DNA of 64,000 nt from CAVYUC01 sp963771595. Lineage in GTDB: Bacteria; Bacteroidota; Bacteroidia; Bacteroidales; Prolixibacteraceae. The translations under genes were made by a program, and so were the position numbers. This document shows positions 45,111 through 54,375 of the stretch, piece by piece. The notes beneath the pieces are model-generated. The model searched no databases and was not told where the DNA came from. It saw only the letters and a list, made by a program, of their open reading frames with translations. The DNA lies in contig CAVYUC010000033.1 of the NCBI GenBank assembly GCA_963771595.1, forward strand, positions 1 through 64,000, read 5' to 3'. Each line of letters begins with the position of its first letter. Position 1 is the stretch's first letter.

Positions 45111-46232
45111 GTGAACAAATCAAACAAAAAGCGAATTATAGTTTCGGTTACCAACGATTTAACGGGCGATAACCGCGTTCATAAAGTTTGTTCAACCCTT
45201 AAAAACATTGGATTCGATGTGTTATTGGCCGGCCGGCAACTTCGGGAAAGCATTCCGGTAAACCACCGTAATTACGAAACAAAGCGCTTTCGTTTACTGT
45301 TTAAAAAAGGCCCTTTTTTTTATGCAGAATTTAATTTAAGGTTGTTCATTTTTTTACTCTTTTCGAAATTCGACATTTTACTTTCGAATGATTTGGACAC
45401 GCTGCCTGCCAACTTTTATGCCGCCAAATTGAAAAATAAACCGCTGGTTTACGACAGTCACGAATATTTTACTGAAGTTCCTGAACTTATAAACCGCCCG
45501 CAGATTCAGCGAATATGGGAACATATTGAAAAAAGATTGGTTCCCCGGATAAAATATGCTTACACAGTTTGCAATTCGATAGCAACAGCATACGAAAAAA
45601 AATACGGCACAAAATTTCATGTGGTTCGAAATGTTCCGTTTGCAATGACTTTTTCCAGTGTGGAAACGAAAAGTTCCGGTGCTGAAAAAATGATTTTGTA
45701 CCAGGGTGCATTAAATATTGGGCGCGGATTGGAACAGGCAATTTCGGCCATGAAATATGTTGAAAATGCCAAACTTGTAATAGCGGGTGGCGGCGACATA
45801 AAAATCCTTCTGGAAAACAAGGTGGAGCGGGAAAACCTTCAGAATAAAATAAAATTTACGGGCAGGTTGCCGCTCGAAAAACTATCGGAACTTACACCGC
45901 AGGCCGATTTGGGACTTTCAATTGAGGAAGATTTGGGACTGAATTACCGCTTTGCGCTTCCCAATAAATTGTTCGATTACATTCAGGCACAGGTTCCGGT
46001 TTTGGTGACCAACTTACCCGAAATGGCGGCAATTGTAAAACACTATGAAATCGGTGAAATAACAAACTCGCTGCAACCGGAAATTCTGGCCGGGAAAATA
46101 ATCGAGGCGCTTTTTAATGACCAGACCAGATTGAAATGGAAAGAAAATCTAAAAACTGCCGCCGGTGAACTCACCTGGGAAAATGAGGAAAAAGTAATCC
46201 GCGAAATATTTTCTGTTTTTCAAAACGATTAA
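45111..46232 (+). CDS. Glycosyltransferase (GT4-like)
   Basis: The 373-aa protein starts at a GTG; no ATG is available near the N-terminal strand KRIIVSVTNDLTGDNRVHKV. The first Rossmann domain includes LLSNDLDTLPANFYAAK and VYDSHEYFTEVPEL. The second includes ILYQGALNIGRGLEQAISAM and a sugar-nucleotide site (SIEEDLGLNYRFALPNKLFDYIQ), where GT-B enzymes have E-x7-E. Transfer of a sugar to an envelope glycan or lipid is likely. It converges on ftsE and the two stop codons share the sequence TTAA. Confidence 0.85.
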   Translation: MNKSNKKRIIVSVTNDLTGDNRVHKVCSTLKNIGFDVLLAGRQLRESIPVNHRNYETKRFRLLFKKGPFFYAEFNLRLFIFLLFSKFDILLSNDLDTLPANFYAAKLKNKPLVYDSHEYFTEVPELINRPQIQRIWEHIEKRLVPRIKYAYTVCNSIATAYEKKYGTKFHVVRNVPFAMTFSSVETKSSGAEKMILYQGALNIGRGLEQAISAMKYVENAKLVIAGGGDIKILLENKVERENLQNKIKFTGRLPLEKLSELTPQADLGLSIEEDLGLNYRFALPNKLFDYIQAQVPVLVTNLPEMAAIVKHYEIGEITNSLQPEILAGKIIEALFNDQTRLKWKENLKTAAGELTWENEEKVIREIFSVFQND

Positions 46233-46951
46233 ATATTCGATTCCAGAATGCTTTCAAAATCAAGCATTGTTTTGTTTTTTTCTGAATCGTTTAGTTTTCC
46301 GTTGGCACAAATTAAGGTGCGGGCTGGTTTTTTTGCAATTGCGGCATAATCGTGTGTTGCAATTAACACCGTTTTTCCTTCGTCATTCAGCCGGATAAAC
46401 AGATTCAGAATTTCGCCTGAAGTTTCCGGATCGAGGTTTCCGGTCGGTTCATCGGCCAGTATTAAAACAGGGTCATTTAAAATTGCGCGTGCAATAACCA
46501 CCCGCTGCTGTTCGCCGCCGCTCAACTGGTGAGGCATTTTTTTAAGTTTATCAATGGCACCAACATTTTGCAAAACTTCTTCCACCCGGTTTTCAATATC
46601 TTTTTTGTTTTTCCAGCCGGTGGCTTTTAAAATGAAAGCAAGGTTTTCGAAAATATTCCGGTCGGTCAGCAATCTGAAATCCTGAAAAACAACTCCCAGT
46701 TTACGGCGTAACAAAGCAATTTCGCGGTGTTTAATTCCGGCCAGCTGAAAACCTGCCACTGTTCCCAACCCTTTAATCAGGGGTAAATCAGCATTTAACG
46801 TTTTTATTAAACTGCTTTTTCCGGTACCTACTTTCCCGATTATATAAACAAATTCACCTTCCTGCACGGACAAATCCACTTTTGAAAGTACCAGATTTTC
46901 GCGTTGATAAATATCGGTCCCTATTAAATCGATTACACTGCTTTTTTCCAT
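46229..46951 (-). CDS. ftsE: Cell division ATP-binding protein FtsE
   Basis: The 240-aa ABC ATPase has Walker A GKVGTGKSSL, the FtsE-type Q-loop region VVFQDFRLLTDRNIFENLAF, signature LSGGEQQR, Walker B VLILADEPTGNLD and the His switch ATHDY. With FtsX it controls peptidoglycan hydrolases at the septum. No ftsX gene lies next to it, so the pair is split in this genome. Other MacB/LolD-type ATPases look similar, but the length and the FRLLTDRN motif favour FtsE. Confidence 0.85.
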   Translation of the reverse strand: MEKSSVIDLIGTDIYQRENLVLSKVDLSVQEGEFVYIIGKVGTGKSSLIKTLNADLPLIKGLGTVAGFQLAGIKHREIALLRRKLGVVFQDFRLLTDRNIFENLAFILKATGWKNKKDIENRVEEVLQNVGAIDKLKKMPHQLSGGEQQRVVIARAILNDPVLILADEPTGNLDPETSGEILNLFIRLNDEGKTVLIATHDYAAIAKKPARTLICANGKLNDSEKNKTMLDFESILESNI

Positions 46952-47162
46952 AATACCTGTAAATATTGAAATTTAAAATTAAATTTTTCTTTGGTTTAAA
47001 TAATAAACAAAAGAAATAAACAGTTTCTTGTTAAGAAAATAGCGCGTAATTTCACAAACCGTAATGATGATTATTCCTATTTTAGATAATTAATAAAAAA
47101 CATGGCAAATTGATTTTCGGTTGCTGCCAGAAAAACTTTCAAAAAAAAGAAATATAAAAAGC

Positions 47163-50100
47163 ATGAAGACAATACGAGGTTTATTAATTCTGCCAATTTT
47201 CATTTTCGCTTTCGTACAGCTAAATGCCCAGCAAACAGAATATTACCGCAGCAAACAGGAACAAATTGAACTGGCCAAACAGCTTTTTAACCAGGAAAAA
47301 TATAATGCTGCATTCAGAGAATTTGAAAAGGTACAGGTTAAAACCGACCCCAAATCTGAAATTTATTCCGAGGCAGAATTTTACAAATCCGTTTCGGCAT
47401 TAAAAGCCGGCCACACTCCGGGCAATAAAATGCTGGAAAATTTTATTGAAAACTTTCCTGAAAGCCCGTACATTAATCAAGCCTGGCTAAACCTGGGAAA
47501 TTACCAGTTCGAAAAAAAGCACTATCCTTCGGTGCTGCGCAGTTACAGCAATATTGACAAGGAAGATTTAACGGAAGATGAGAAAATAAAAGTGCAGTAT
47601 CAAACCGGGTATTCCAATTTAATGATGGATAATCTGGATCAGGCTGCTGCCGAATTTTATGCCATCAAAGAGTCGAACAATTTTTACAGCAAACCGGCGA
47701 ATTACTACTGGGCGCATATCATGTACCTTCAGGAAAATTACGAATCGGCGCTGCAGGCTTTTTCAAAACTGAATGGCGACCCCACGTATTCAAAGGTTAT
47801 TCCAATGTATGTAAGCCATATTTATTACAAACAACAGCGTTACAACGAAGTGGTGGAATATTCGGTTCCTATTCTGGATGAAGTGGAAGAAGAACACAAA
47901 ACGGAACTTTCGAAAATTATTGGAGATTCCTATTTTCACATGCGCGAATATAAAAAAGCAATTCCTTACCTGGAAACCTACTACGAATCGCCCGGATTGA
48001 AAACCCGCGAAGACAATTATCTTTTAGGTTACTCGTATTACACCACCGGCCAGTATGAAAATGCTGCGCCCCTGCTCGAATCGGCATCGAGAGGAAATGA
48101 CGAAATGGCCCAAAATGCCTACTATCATTTGGCAGACACCTATATTAATCTGGATGAAAAAGAGAAAGCCCGCGTAGCATTTGAAGCGGCCGCAGATATG
48201 GATTTCAACGAAAAAATAAAGGAAGACGCGCTTTTCAGTTATGCAAAACTCACCTACGAACTTTCTTATTCGCCTTTCAATGAAACCATTAAAGCTTTCG
48301 ATCGCTACATTTCGCTTTATCCGAATTCGGAACGAAATGCGGAAGCCTACCGCTATTTAACCGAAGTATTTATGGTAACCCGCAATTATAAAGACGCTAT
48401 TAATACCATTGAAAAAATAGAAGGAAAATCACCTTCAATATTAAGGGCTTACCAGCGTGTAACATTTTACCGCGGACTGGAACTGTTTAACAATCTTGCC
48501 TACAATCAGGCCATTGATTTATTCGATACATCGCTCGAAAACGGAAGCTATGATCGCGAATTGAATGCCCGTGCTTTATACTGGAAAGCAGAAGCACTTT
48601 ACAGAGTTGGAGATTACAACAGTTCGGCAAATACCTACAACCAGTTTTTAAGAACTGCCGGAGCTTTTTCTCTTCCTGAATACCAAAACGCCGAATACAA
48701 CCAGGCATATGCTTATTTTAAAATGGAAGATTACGAAAATGCAGCTTCCCATTTCAGAAAATATATTACCGCCATGGAAGGCAAACGCACCGATAAAATG
48801 GCAGATGCATACAACCGCGTGGGCGACTATTACTTCTTGAATGCCAATTACAACCTGGCTAAAGAAAATTACCAGCAGGCTTACAACATGAAAATTTATG
48901 AACCCGATTATTCCCTGTTTCAGATAGCATTGTGCCAGGGAATCCAGAGCAATTTACAGGCAAAAATCAACAGCCTGGAAAGGTTGCAGGAAGGATTTCC
49001 GGAATCGGATTATATGGACGATGCCCTTTATGAACTGGGCCGGGCACTTGAACGTTCGGGACAAAACACTGAAGCTGTCCAAAAATACAACCAGCTAATC
49101 AGCAATCACCCGCAAAGCGCCTACTACAGAAAAGCAATGTTGCAGCTGGGTTTGATAAACTACAACAACGGCGAATTCAGGCAGGCGTTGAAACAATATA
49201 AAGAAGTGGTAGAAAAATACCCCGGAACTCCGGAAGCACAGGCAGCATTGCTCGGGATTAAAAACAGCTATATCGAGTTAAACAATGTAGATGAATATTT
49301 CTCGTATGCCAGAAAGCTCGGCTCCGGAGCAAATGTTACCGCCTCCGAACAGGACTCCATATTATACATGGCAGCCGAACGATTGTACATGGCTAATGAT
49401 GCAGGCGCAGCGCAGCAATTGCAGCGGTATTTGCAGCAGCATCCAAATGGCAGTTTTGCAACAAATGCACATTTTTATCTGGCAGAATTATTATACAAGG
49501 ACACTAAATTTTCGGAAGCGAATGAACATTACACTTATGTGGCCAACCAGCCCACCAATATTTTCAGTGAACCTGCACTTTCGCGGGCAGCCGAATTAAC
49601 TTTTAATGCTGAAAAATACGAGGAAGCGCTGAAATATTTCAACCGCCTTGGAGAAGTGGCAAACAGCAAGTGGAACGTGCTGAAAGCATACACCGGACAA
49701 ATGCGGAGTAACTTCAAACTCGAACAATATCAGCGGGCGATTGAAGCAGCCGAGAAACTTAAAAAATCGGATATTGTTAATGAAGCGCTGGTTCGCGAAG
49801 CAAATTACATTATCGGTAAATCATATTACCTGCAGAGCAATCTTGATGCTGCCTTACCCGCACTGAAAGAAGTTGCCACCGATACAAAACTGGAACAGGG
49901 AGCTGAAGCAAAATTCCTGGTTTCGGAAATTTATTACGTTCAGAATAAAAAAGAGCAGGCTGAAAAAGAGATAATGGATTTTATAACCAAAGGCACACCG
50001 TACCAATTTTGGCTGGGGAAAGCATTTTTGCAGCTTGCCGATATTTACCTCGATAAAGGAGATGAATTTCAGGCAAAACACACGCTGAAAAGTATTGTGG

Positions 50101-50234
50101 AAAATTACAATGCCGAAAACGACGGTGTAAAAGAAAGAGCTGCCCAAAAACTTGCAACCATAGAAGCACAGGAAAAAATGGAGCAGCAAAAAGCCCGAGA
50201 CAGTTCTTTTCAACTCAAACTAAATGAAAAATAA
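47163..50234 (+). CDS. Large tetratricopeptide-repeat protein, exported
   Basis: The 1,023-aa protein has a signal peptide (about 1-23, ending LNAQ) and TPR/Sel1-like helical repeats through its whole length (for example QLFNQEKYNAAFREFEKV, YEEALKYFNRL and LGRALERSGQNTEAVQKYNQ). Such proteins scaffold envelope complexes. The start at 47163 is preferred: a frame open from 47121 begins with TTG and adds 14 residues before the signal peptide. The stop overlaps the next gene's longest frame by 11 nt, so the barrel protein is probably its partner. Function unknown. Confidence 0.85.
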   Translation: MKTIRGLLILPIFIFAFVQLNAQQTEYYRSKQEQIELAKQLFNQEKYNAAFREFEKVQVKTDPKSEIYSEAEFYKSVSALKAGHTPGNKMLENFIENFPESPYINQAWLNLGNYQFEKKHYPSVLRSYSNIDKEDLTEDEKIKVQYQTGYSNLMMDNLDQAAAEFYAIKESNNFYSKPANYYWAHIMYLQENYESALQAFSKLNGDPTYSKVIPMYVSHIYYKQQRYNEVVEYSVPILDEVEEEHKTELSKIIGDSYFHMREYKKAIPYLETYYESPGLKTREDNYLLGYSYYTTGQYENAAPLLESASRGNDEMAQNAYYHLADTYINLDEKEKARVAFEAAADMDFNEKIKEDALFSYAKLTYELSYSPFNETIKAFDRYISLYPNSERNAEAYRYLTEVFMVTRNYKDAINTIEKIEGKSPSILRAYQRVTFYRGLELFNNLAYNQAIDLFDTSLENGSYDRELNARALYWKAEALYRVGDYNSSANTYNQFLRTAGAFSLPEYQNAEYNQAYAYFKMEDYENAASHFRKYITAMEGKRTDKMADAYNRVGDYYFLNANYNLAKENYQQAYNMKIYEPDYSLFQIALCQGIQSNLQAKINSLERLQEGFPESDYMDDALYELGRALERSGQNTEAVQKYNQLISNHPQSAYYRKAMLQLGLINYNNGEFRQALKQYKEVVEKYPGTPEAQAALLGIKNSYIELNNVDEYFSYARKLGSGANVTASEQDSILYMAAERLYMANDAGAAQQLQRYLQQHPNGSFATNAHFYLAELLYKDTKFSEANEHYTYVANQPTNIFSEPALSRAAELTFNAEKYEEALKYFNRLGEVANSKWNVLKAYTGQMRSNFKLEQYQRAIEAAEKLKKSDIVNEALVREANYIIGKSYYLQSNLDAALPALKEVATDTKLEQGAEAKFLVSEIYYVQNKKEQAEKEIMDFITKGTPYQFWLGKAFLQLADIYLDKGDEFQAKHTLKSIVENYNAENDGVKERAAQKLATIEAQEKMEQQKARDSSFQLKLNEK

Positions 50235-52056
50235 AAAAACAAAAATTATGGCCGGCAAATCAATCAAATATTTACTTGCACTTTTATTATTGGTTTCAGC
50301 AGTGAAAACCTTTGCACAGCGCGATACCAGTTTAACGCAGGAGGTTGAAGTTGTAAAATCGTACACACCAAGTATTACCGATGCCAATAAAATAAACGAA
50401 ATGCCGCAGATTGAAGAATCGGAACAAAAAAAACCCACCTTCAATTACAGCATTTTCAGCCAGCCCATTTTCAATACATTTTCGGTGAATACGTTAAAGG
50501 CTGCCACTTTTGCCGATCAACCCGACGAAAACAACGGTTACGGAATGATTAAAGCAGGTTTGGGTAATTATTATACGCCGTACGGAGAAATTTTCTTCAA
50601 TAGTCAGAACATCAGAAACACCATTTTTGGATTGCACGGGAAGCACCTTTCTTCTCACGCAAAAATTAAGCTCGACGGCGGCGATCGTGTAAAAGCGCCA
50701 TTTTCGGAAAATGAAACCGAAATGTTTATCAAGCATCTTTTCCGAAAATCAATACTTTCTGTGAATCTGAATTTCGACCACAATGGTTTTCGTTATTATG
50801 GTTACCCCGTCGATTCGGTGCCTTCGGTTTTAAAACAAGAAAACAACGTTAATTACTTTGGCTCAAAACAAGCCTTTACAAAAGGAGCCTTCAACATTAA
50901 TCTTGTAAATGCCAATTCAGGATCGAGAGATGCCACCTTCGATTTTAATTTTTTATATCATTATTTCGGAACAAAAACCGATCAGCGGGAACATTTTGGT
51001 GAATTTACTGCCAATGTAAAAAAACCGCTTGAAGTTGGGGTTGGTTTGCTCGAAGCAGGTGCAACCTTTGTAAAAGCCAGTGAAATTTATAACCGGAGTC
51101 TCAATGAAATAGGAAACAGCCAGCAAATATGGCTTACTGCTAAACCGGGATACATGCTTGGCGGCGATGTGGCAAATATCAGAGTTGGAATTAATACCTG
51201 GTTTGTTTTGGATGATGATGACAACGCAAAAGCCAGAATAACACCGAATGTCAGGGCAAATTTTGCACCCGTAAAAGAAATCATCAACATTTTTGCAGGG
51301 GTTGACGGAAATTACATAAACAATCACTATTCGAAAATAGCATATGAAAATCCTTTTGTTGACCCGATGCACGATGTAACCAACACTTTCGAGAAACTGC
51401 ATTTCTTCGGTGGTTTCGATGGAAAATTTGCGACGAAAACGAACTTCAAAATTGCAGTTGATTATTCCATGATCAAAGACCAGCCGCTTTATTATCTTTT
51501 TCAGTATATATATCCTTCGTCAGGTTCGGGGATAAATTCGCCGGATCCAACTATCACCGATAATGATTTCGATATTCTTTATGACGACCTGGATTTGCTG
51601 AAATTCAACCTCGAAATTTTTCATTCTTCGTCAGAAAAACTCGATCTTTTGCTTTCAGGAAATTATTATGTATATAAACTGGATACTCAGGAAGAAGCCT
51701 GGAACATGCCGGATTGGGACGCCAATGTTTCTGTAGGTTATAAAATATCGGACCAGTTAAAGGTTTCTACCGATTTGTTTTTGGTTGGCCAGCGCAAAGC
51801 TCTGATGGTTGAATACAACGGTTTCGATCCCCGCTCCAACGGCCATGCCGAAATAGACGAACTTCCTTCAACAATTATGAAATCTTACAATTTGAATACT
51901 ATTATTGATCTTAATTTCAACGCTAATTATAAAATAACCGATAACTTTTCGGCATTTGCACAACTTCATAATTTTGGTTTCCAAAGCTACCAGCGCTGGT
52001 TTGGATACCCGGTACAAAGCTTTAATTTTCTGGGAGGTATAAGTTACTCTTTTTAA
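50224..52056 (+). CDS. Outer-membrane beta-barrel protein, TonB-receptor-like
   Basis: The 610-aa protein has a signal peptide ending FAQ, then a motif SLTQEVEVVKSYTPSITDAN that resembles a short periplasmic segment. A long barrel region of alternating residues follows (about 90-610), ending in FNFLGGISYSF with a C-terminal Phe, the usual barrel signal. The plug domain of a TonB-dependent receptor is not obvious, so it may be a smaller, plug-less relative. It overlaps the TPR gene by 11 nt if the ATG at 50224 is used; an ATG at 50248 would give the cleaner signal peptide MAGKSIKYLLALLLLVSAVK. I expect the two to work together. Confidence 0.75.
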   Translation: MKNKKTKIMAGKSIKYLLALLLLVSAVKTFAQRDTSLTQEVEVVKSYTPSITDANKINEMPQIEESEQKKPTFNYSIFSQPIFNTFSVNTLKAATFADQPDENNGYGMIKAGLGNYYTPYGEIFFNSQNIRNTIFGLHGKHLSSHAKIKLDGGDRVKAPFSENETEMFIKHLFRKSILSVNLNFDHNGFRYYGYPVDSVPSVLKQENNVNYFGSKQAFTKGAFNINLVNANSGSRDATFDFNFLYHYFGTKTDQREHFGEFTANVKKPLEVGVGLLEAGATFVKASEIYNRSLNEIGNSQQIWLTAKPGYMLGGDVANIRVGINTWFVLDDDDNAKARITPNVRANFAPVKEIINIFAGVDGNYINNHYSKIAYENPFVDPMHDVTNTFEKLHFFGGFDGKFATKTNFKIAVDYSMIKDQPLYYLFQYIYPSSGSGINSPDPTITDNDFDILYDDLDLLKFNLEIFHSSSEKLDLLLSGNYYVYKLDTQEEAWNMPDWDANVSVGYKISDQLKVSTDLFLVGQRKALMVEYNGFDPRSNGHAEIDELPSTIMKSYNLNTIIDLNFNANYKITDNFSAFAQLHNFGFQSYQRWFGYPVQSFNFLGGISYSF

Positions 52057-52205
52057 ACTGTTTCAGAATTGCAAAACAAGAGTTTCGGGAGGCCTGTTTT
52101 TTAATCTTCAGAATGTTCTTTTCATGCTCATTCTCAGGTTAATAAATTGTTGAAAAATATGCTTAACATACAACAAAAAGTGGACTTCTCTTCGGTTAAT
52201 TTTGC

Positions 52206-52213
52206 TATATTTG
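52206..52213 (+). promoter_or_regulatory. -7 promoter element (TATATTTG) for gyrB
   Basis: TATATTTG fits the -7 consensus and predicts a start at about 52219-52220, giving a 135-nt leader before gyrB. No clear -33 TTTG is at the right distance. Confidence 0.5.
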
Positions 52214-52217
52214 CGAC

Positions 52218-52319
52218 ATGATTTCAGAATGGGTAATCTATCATTGTAAAACATTATATATCAACAAATTAAATCTTGGGGCAAAACTTGTCCTGCAAGA
52301 ATGGAAATGTTGTGAATGA
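52218..52319 (+). CDS. Possible 33-codon leader ORF before gyrB
   Basis: An ATG at 52218 opens 33 codons (MISEWVIYHCK at the start, WKCCE at the end), closing 35 nt before gyrB. The ATG falls almost exactly where the promoter at 52206-52213 would start transcription, so any translation would be leaderless. It is not a recognised protein. It may be chance; a role in attenuation is a guess. Confidence 0.2.
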   Translation: MISEWVIYHCKTLYINKLNLGAKLVLQEWKCCE

Positions 52320-52354
52320 AGGAAAATTAAAATTTAAATATTAAGAAATTAAGA

Positions 52355-54325
52355 ATGAGCGAAACAGAAAAAAACGGTATTCCACGGATAGGAAACGGCA
52401 ATTATTCGGCCGACAGTATCCAGGTGCTCGAAGGATTGGAAGCGGTAAGGAAACGTCCGTCGATGTATATTGGCGATACGAATGAAAAGGGTTTGCACCA
52501 TTTGGTTTACGAAGTTGTTGACAATTCAATTGATGAAGCGCTTGCAGGTTACTGTAACAACATCGATGTTATTATTCACGAAGACAATTCGGTTACGGTA
52601 ACTGATGATGGCCGCGGAATTCCTACAGAAAAACATACAAAAGAAAACAAATCGGCACTCGAAGTTGTAATGACTGTTTTACACGCCGGCGGAAAATTCG
52701 ACAAAGATTCCTATAAAGTTTCAGGTGGTTTGCACGGAGTTGGTGTTTCATGTGTGAATGCTCTTTCATCGCATTTAAAAGCCGAAGTGCACCGCGACGG
52801 TAAAATATGGGTTCAGGAATATTCAATTGGCCGGCCGCTTTCAGAAGTGAGAGTTGTTGGCGAATCTGATAAATCAGGAACTATTGTTACATTCAAACCT
52901 GATGATTCAATATTTATTACAACAACCTATAAATATGAAATTCTGGCGGCCCGCCTGCGCGAACTTGCTTTTTTAAATGCCGGAATCAAATTGTCCATTA
53001 TCGATGAACGGGAAAAAGACGAAGAAGGAAATTTCAAATCGAATAATTACTATTCAGAGGAAGGACTAAAGGAATTCGTTGAATACCTGGATGATTCAAG
53101 AGTAAAATTGATTGACGCTGTGATTCATATCACCACAGAAAAAAACGATATTCCGGTTGAAATTGCAATGCAATACAATACTTCATTTTCTGAAAACATT
53201 CATGCCTACGTAAACAACATAAACACGATTGAAGGGGGTACTCATTTAACAGGATTTCGCAGGGGACTAACCAGAACATTAAAAACCTACGCCGAAACTT
53301 CCGGGATGCTGTCGAAACTCAAATTTGATATCAGCGGTGATGATTTTCGGGAAGGATTAACTGCTGTTATTTCAGTTAAAGTTGCCGAACCTCAGTTCGA
53401 AGGCCAGACAAAAACAAAACTGGGAAACTCAGAGGTAAGTTTATCTGTTGATCAGGCAGTTAGTGAAGCACTTACACATTACCTGGAGGAAAATCCGAAA
53501 GCCGCCAAAATTATTGTCAATAAAGTTGTACTGGCAGCCACTGCACGACATGCAGCACGTAAAGCCCGCGAAATGGTGCAGCGTAAAAATGCTTTGTCTG
53601 GTGGCGGACTTCCCGGTAAACTCAGCGATTGCTCGGAAAAAGATCCAGCCGCTTGCGAAGTTTTTCTTGTTGAGGGAGATTCGGCAGGCGGAACGGCAAA
53701 ACAAGGCCGTGATCGCCGTACACAGGCAATTCTTCCGCTCCGTGGAAAAATCCTGAATGTTGAAAAAGCCATGCAGCATAAAATCTTCGAAAACGAAGAA
53801 ATAAAAAATATTTTTACCGCACTGGGAGTTACCATTGGTACCGATGAAGATTCAAAAGGATTAAACATGGCAAAACTGCGGTACCATAAAATAGTGATAA
53901 TGACCGATGCCGACGTCGACGGAAGCCACATTGCCACATTAATTATGACATTCTTCTTCCGTTACATGCAGGATTTAATAAAAGCGGGTTATTTATACAT
54001 TGCTGCCCCGCCACTTTTTTTGGTAAAAAAAGGTAAAAAAGAATCTTATGCATGGAGTGAAAAACAACGGTTACAATTAATTGAAGAATGGGCCGACGGA
54101 AATGAAAGTGTTGTTCATACCCAGCGATACAAAGGTTTGGGTGAAATGAATGCAGAACAACTTTGGTCAACAACTATGAATCCGGAAAGCCGGACCCTGC
54201 AGCAGGTTACCATAGAAAATGCAGCCGAAGCCGATCATATTTTTGCCATGTTAATGGGCGACGATGTACCGCCCCGCCGGAAATTCATCGAAGACCATGC
54301 AGTTTATGCCAATATTGATGTATAA
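52355..54325 (+). CDS. gyrB: DNA gyrase subunit B
   Basis: The 656-aa protein has the GHKL ATPase (EVVDNSIDEALAG with the catalytic Glu, VTDDGRGIP, HAGGKFDKDSYKVSGGLHGVG). It also has the transducer domain with its QTKTKLGNSEV loop, the TOPRIM domain (VEGDSAGGTAKQGRDR and MTDADVDGSHI), and a C-terminal GyrA-contact region (RYKGLGEMNAEQLW). Length is normal for Bacteroidota. With GyrA it introduces negative supercoils. A ParE assignment is less likely because of its length and the gyrase-type QTKTKLGN motif; gyrA is not in the window. Confidence 0.93.
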   Translation: MSETEKNGIPRIGNGNYSADSIQVLEGLEAVRKRPSMYIGDTNEKGLHHLVYEVVDNSIDEALAGYCNNIDVIIHEDNSVTVTDDGRGIPTEKHTKENKSALEVVMTVLHAGGKFDKDSYKVSGGLHGVGVSCVNALSSHLKAEVHRDGKIWVQEYSIGRPLSEVRVVGESDKSGTIVTFKPDDSIFITTTYKYEILAARLRELAFLNAGIKLSIIDEREKDEEGNFKSNNYYSEEGLKEFVEYLDDSRVKLIDAVIHITTEKNDIPVEIAMQYNTSFSENIHAYVNNINTIEGGTHLTGFRRGLTRTLKTYAETSGMLSKLKFDISGDDFREGLTAVISVKVAEPQFEGQTKTKLGNSEVSLSVDQAVSEALTHYLEENPKAAKIIVNKVVLAATARHAARKAREMVQRKNALSGGGLPGKLSDCSEKDPAACEVFLVEGDSAGGTAKQGRDRRTQAILPLRGKILNVEKAMQHKIFENEEIKNIFTALGVTIGTDEDSKGLNMAKLRYHKIVIMTDADVDGSHIATLIMTFFFRYMQDLIKAGYLYIAAPPLFLVKKGKKESYAWSEKQRLQLIEEWADGNESVVHTQRYKGLGEMNAEQLWSTTMNPESRTLQQVTIENAAEADHIFAMLMGDDVPPRRKFIEDHAVYANIDV

Positions 54326-54339
54326 TAAATAGTTCATCA

Positions 54340-54366
54340 AATCCGGGTTCTGCCCGGATTTTTTTT
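54340..54366 (+). terminator. Rho-independent terminator after gyrB
   Basis: AATCCGGG (54340-54347) pairs with CCCGGATT (54353-54360) around a 5-nt loop, followed by TTTTTT. It ends only 10 nt before the LOG-family ATG, so it also lies in that gene's leader region and could limit read-through from gyrB. Confidence 0.85.
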
Positions 54367-54375
54367 AAATCCACT

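Noticed and set aside
47101..47125. Sigma-54-like site before the TPR protein (TGGCAAATTGATTTTC)
   Set aside because: The -12 element lacks the GC dinucleotide, so it does not fit the consensus.
52065..52105. Terminator after the barrel gene
   Set aside because: AAAACA can pair with TGTTTT but the rest of the stem is mismatched; too weak to list.
53479..53937. 152-codon frame antisense to gyrB
   Set aside because: It is a shadow of the TOPRIM coding region, with no start signal or homology.
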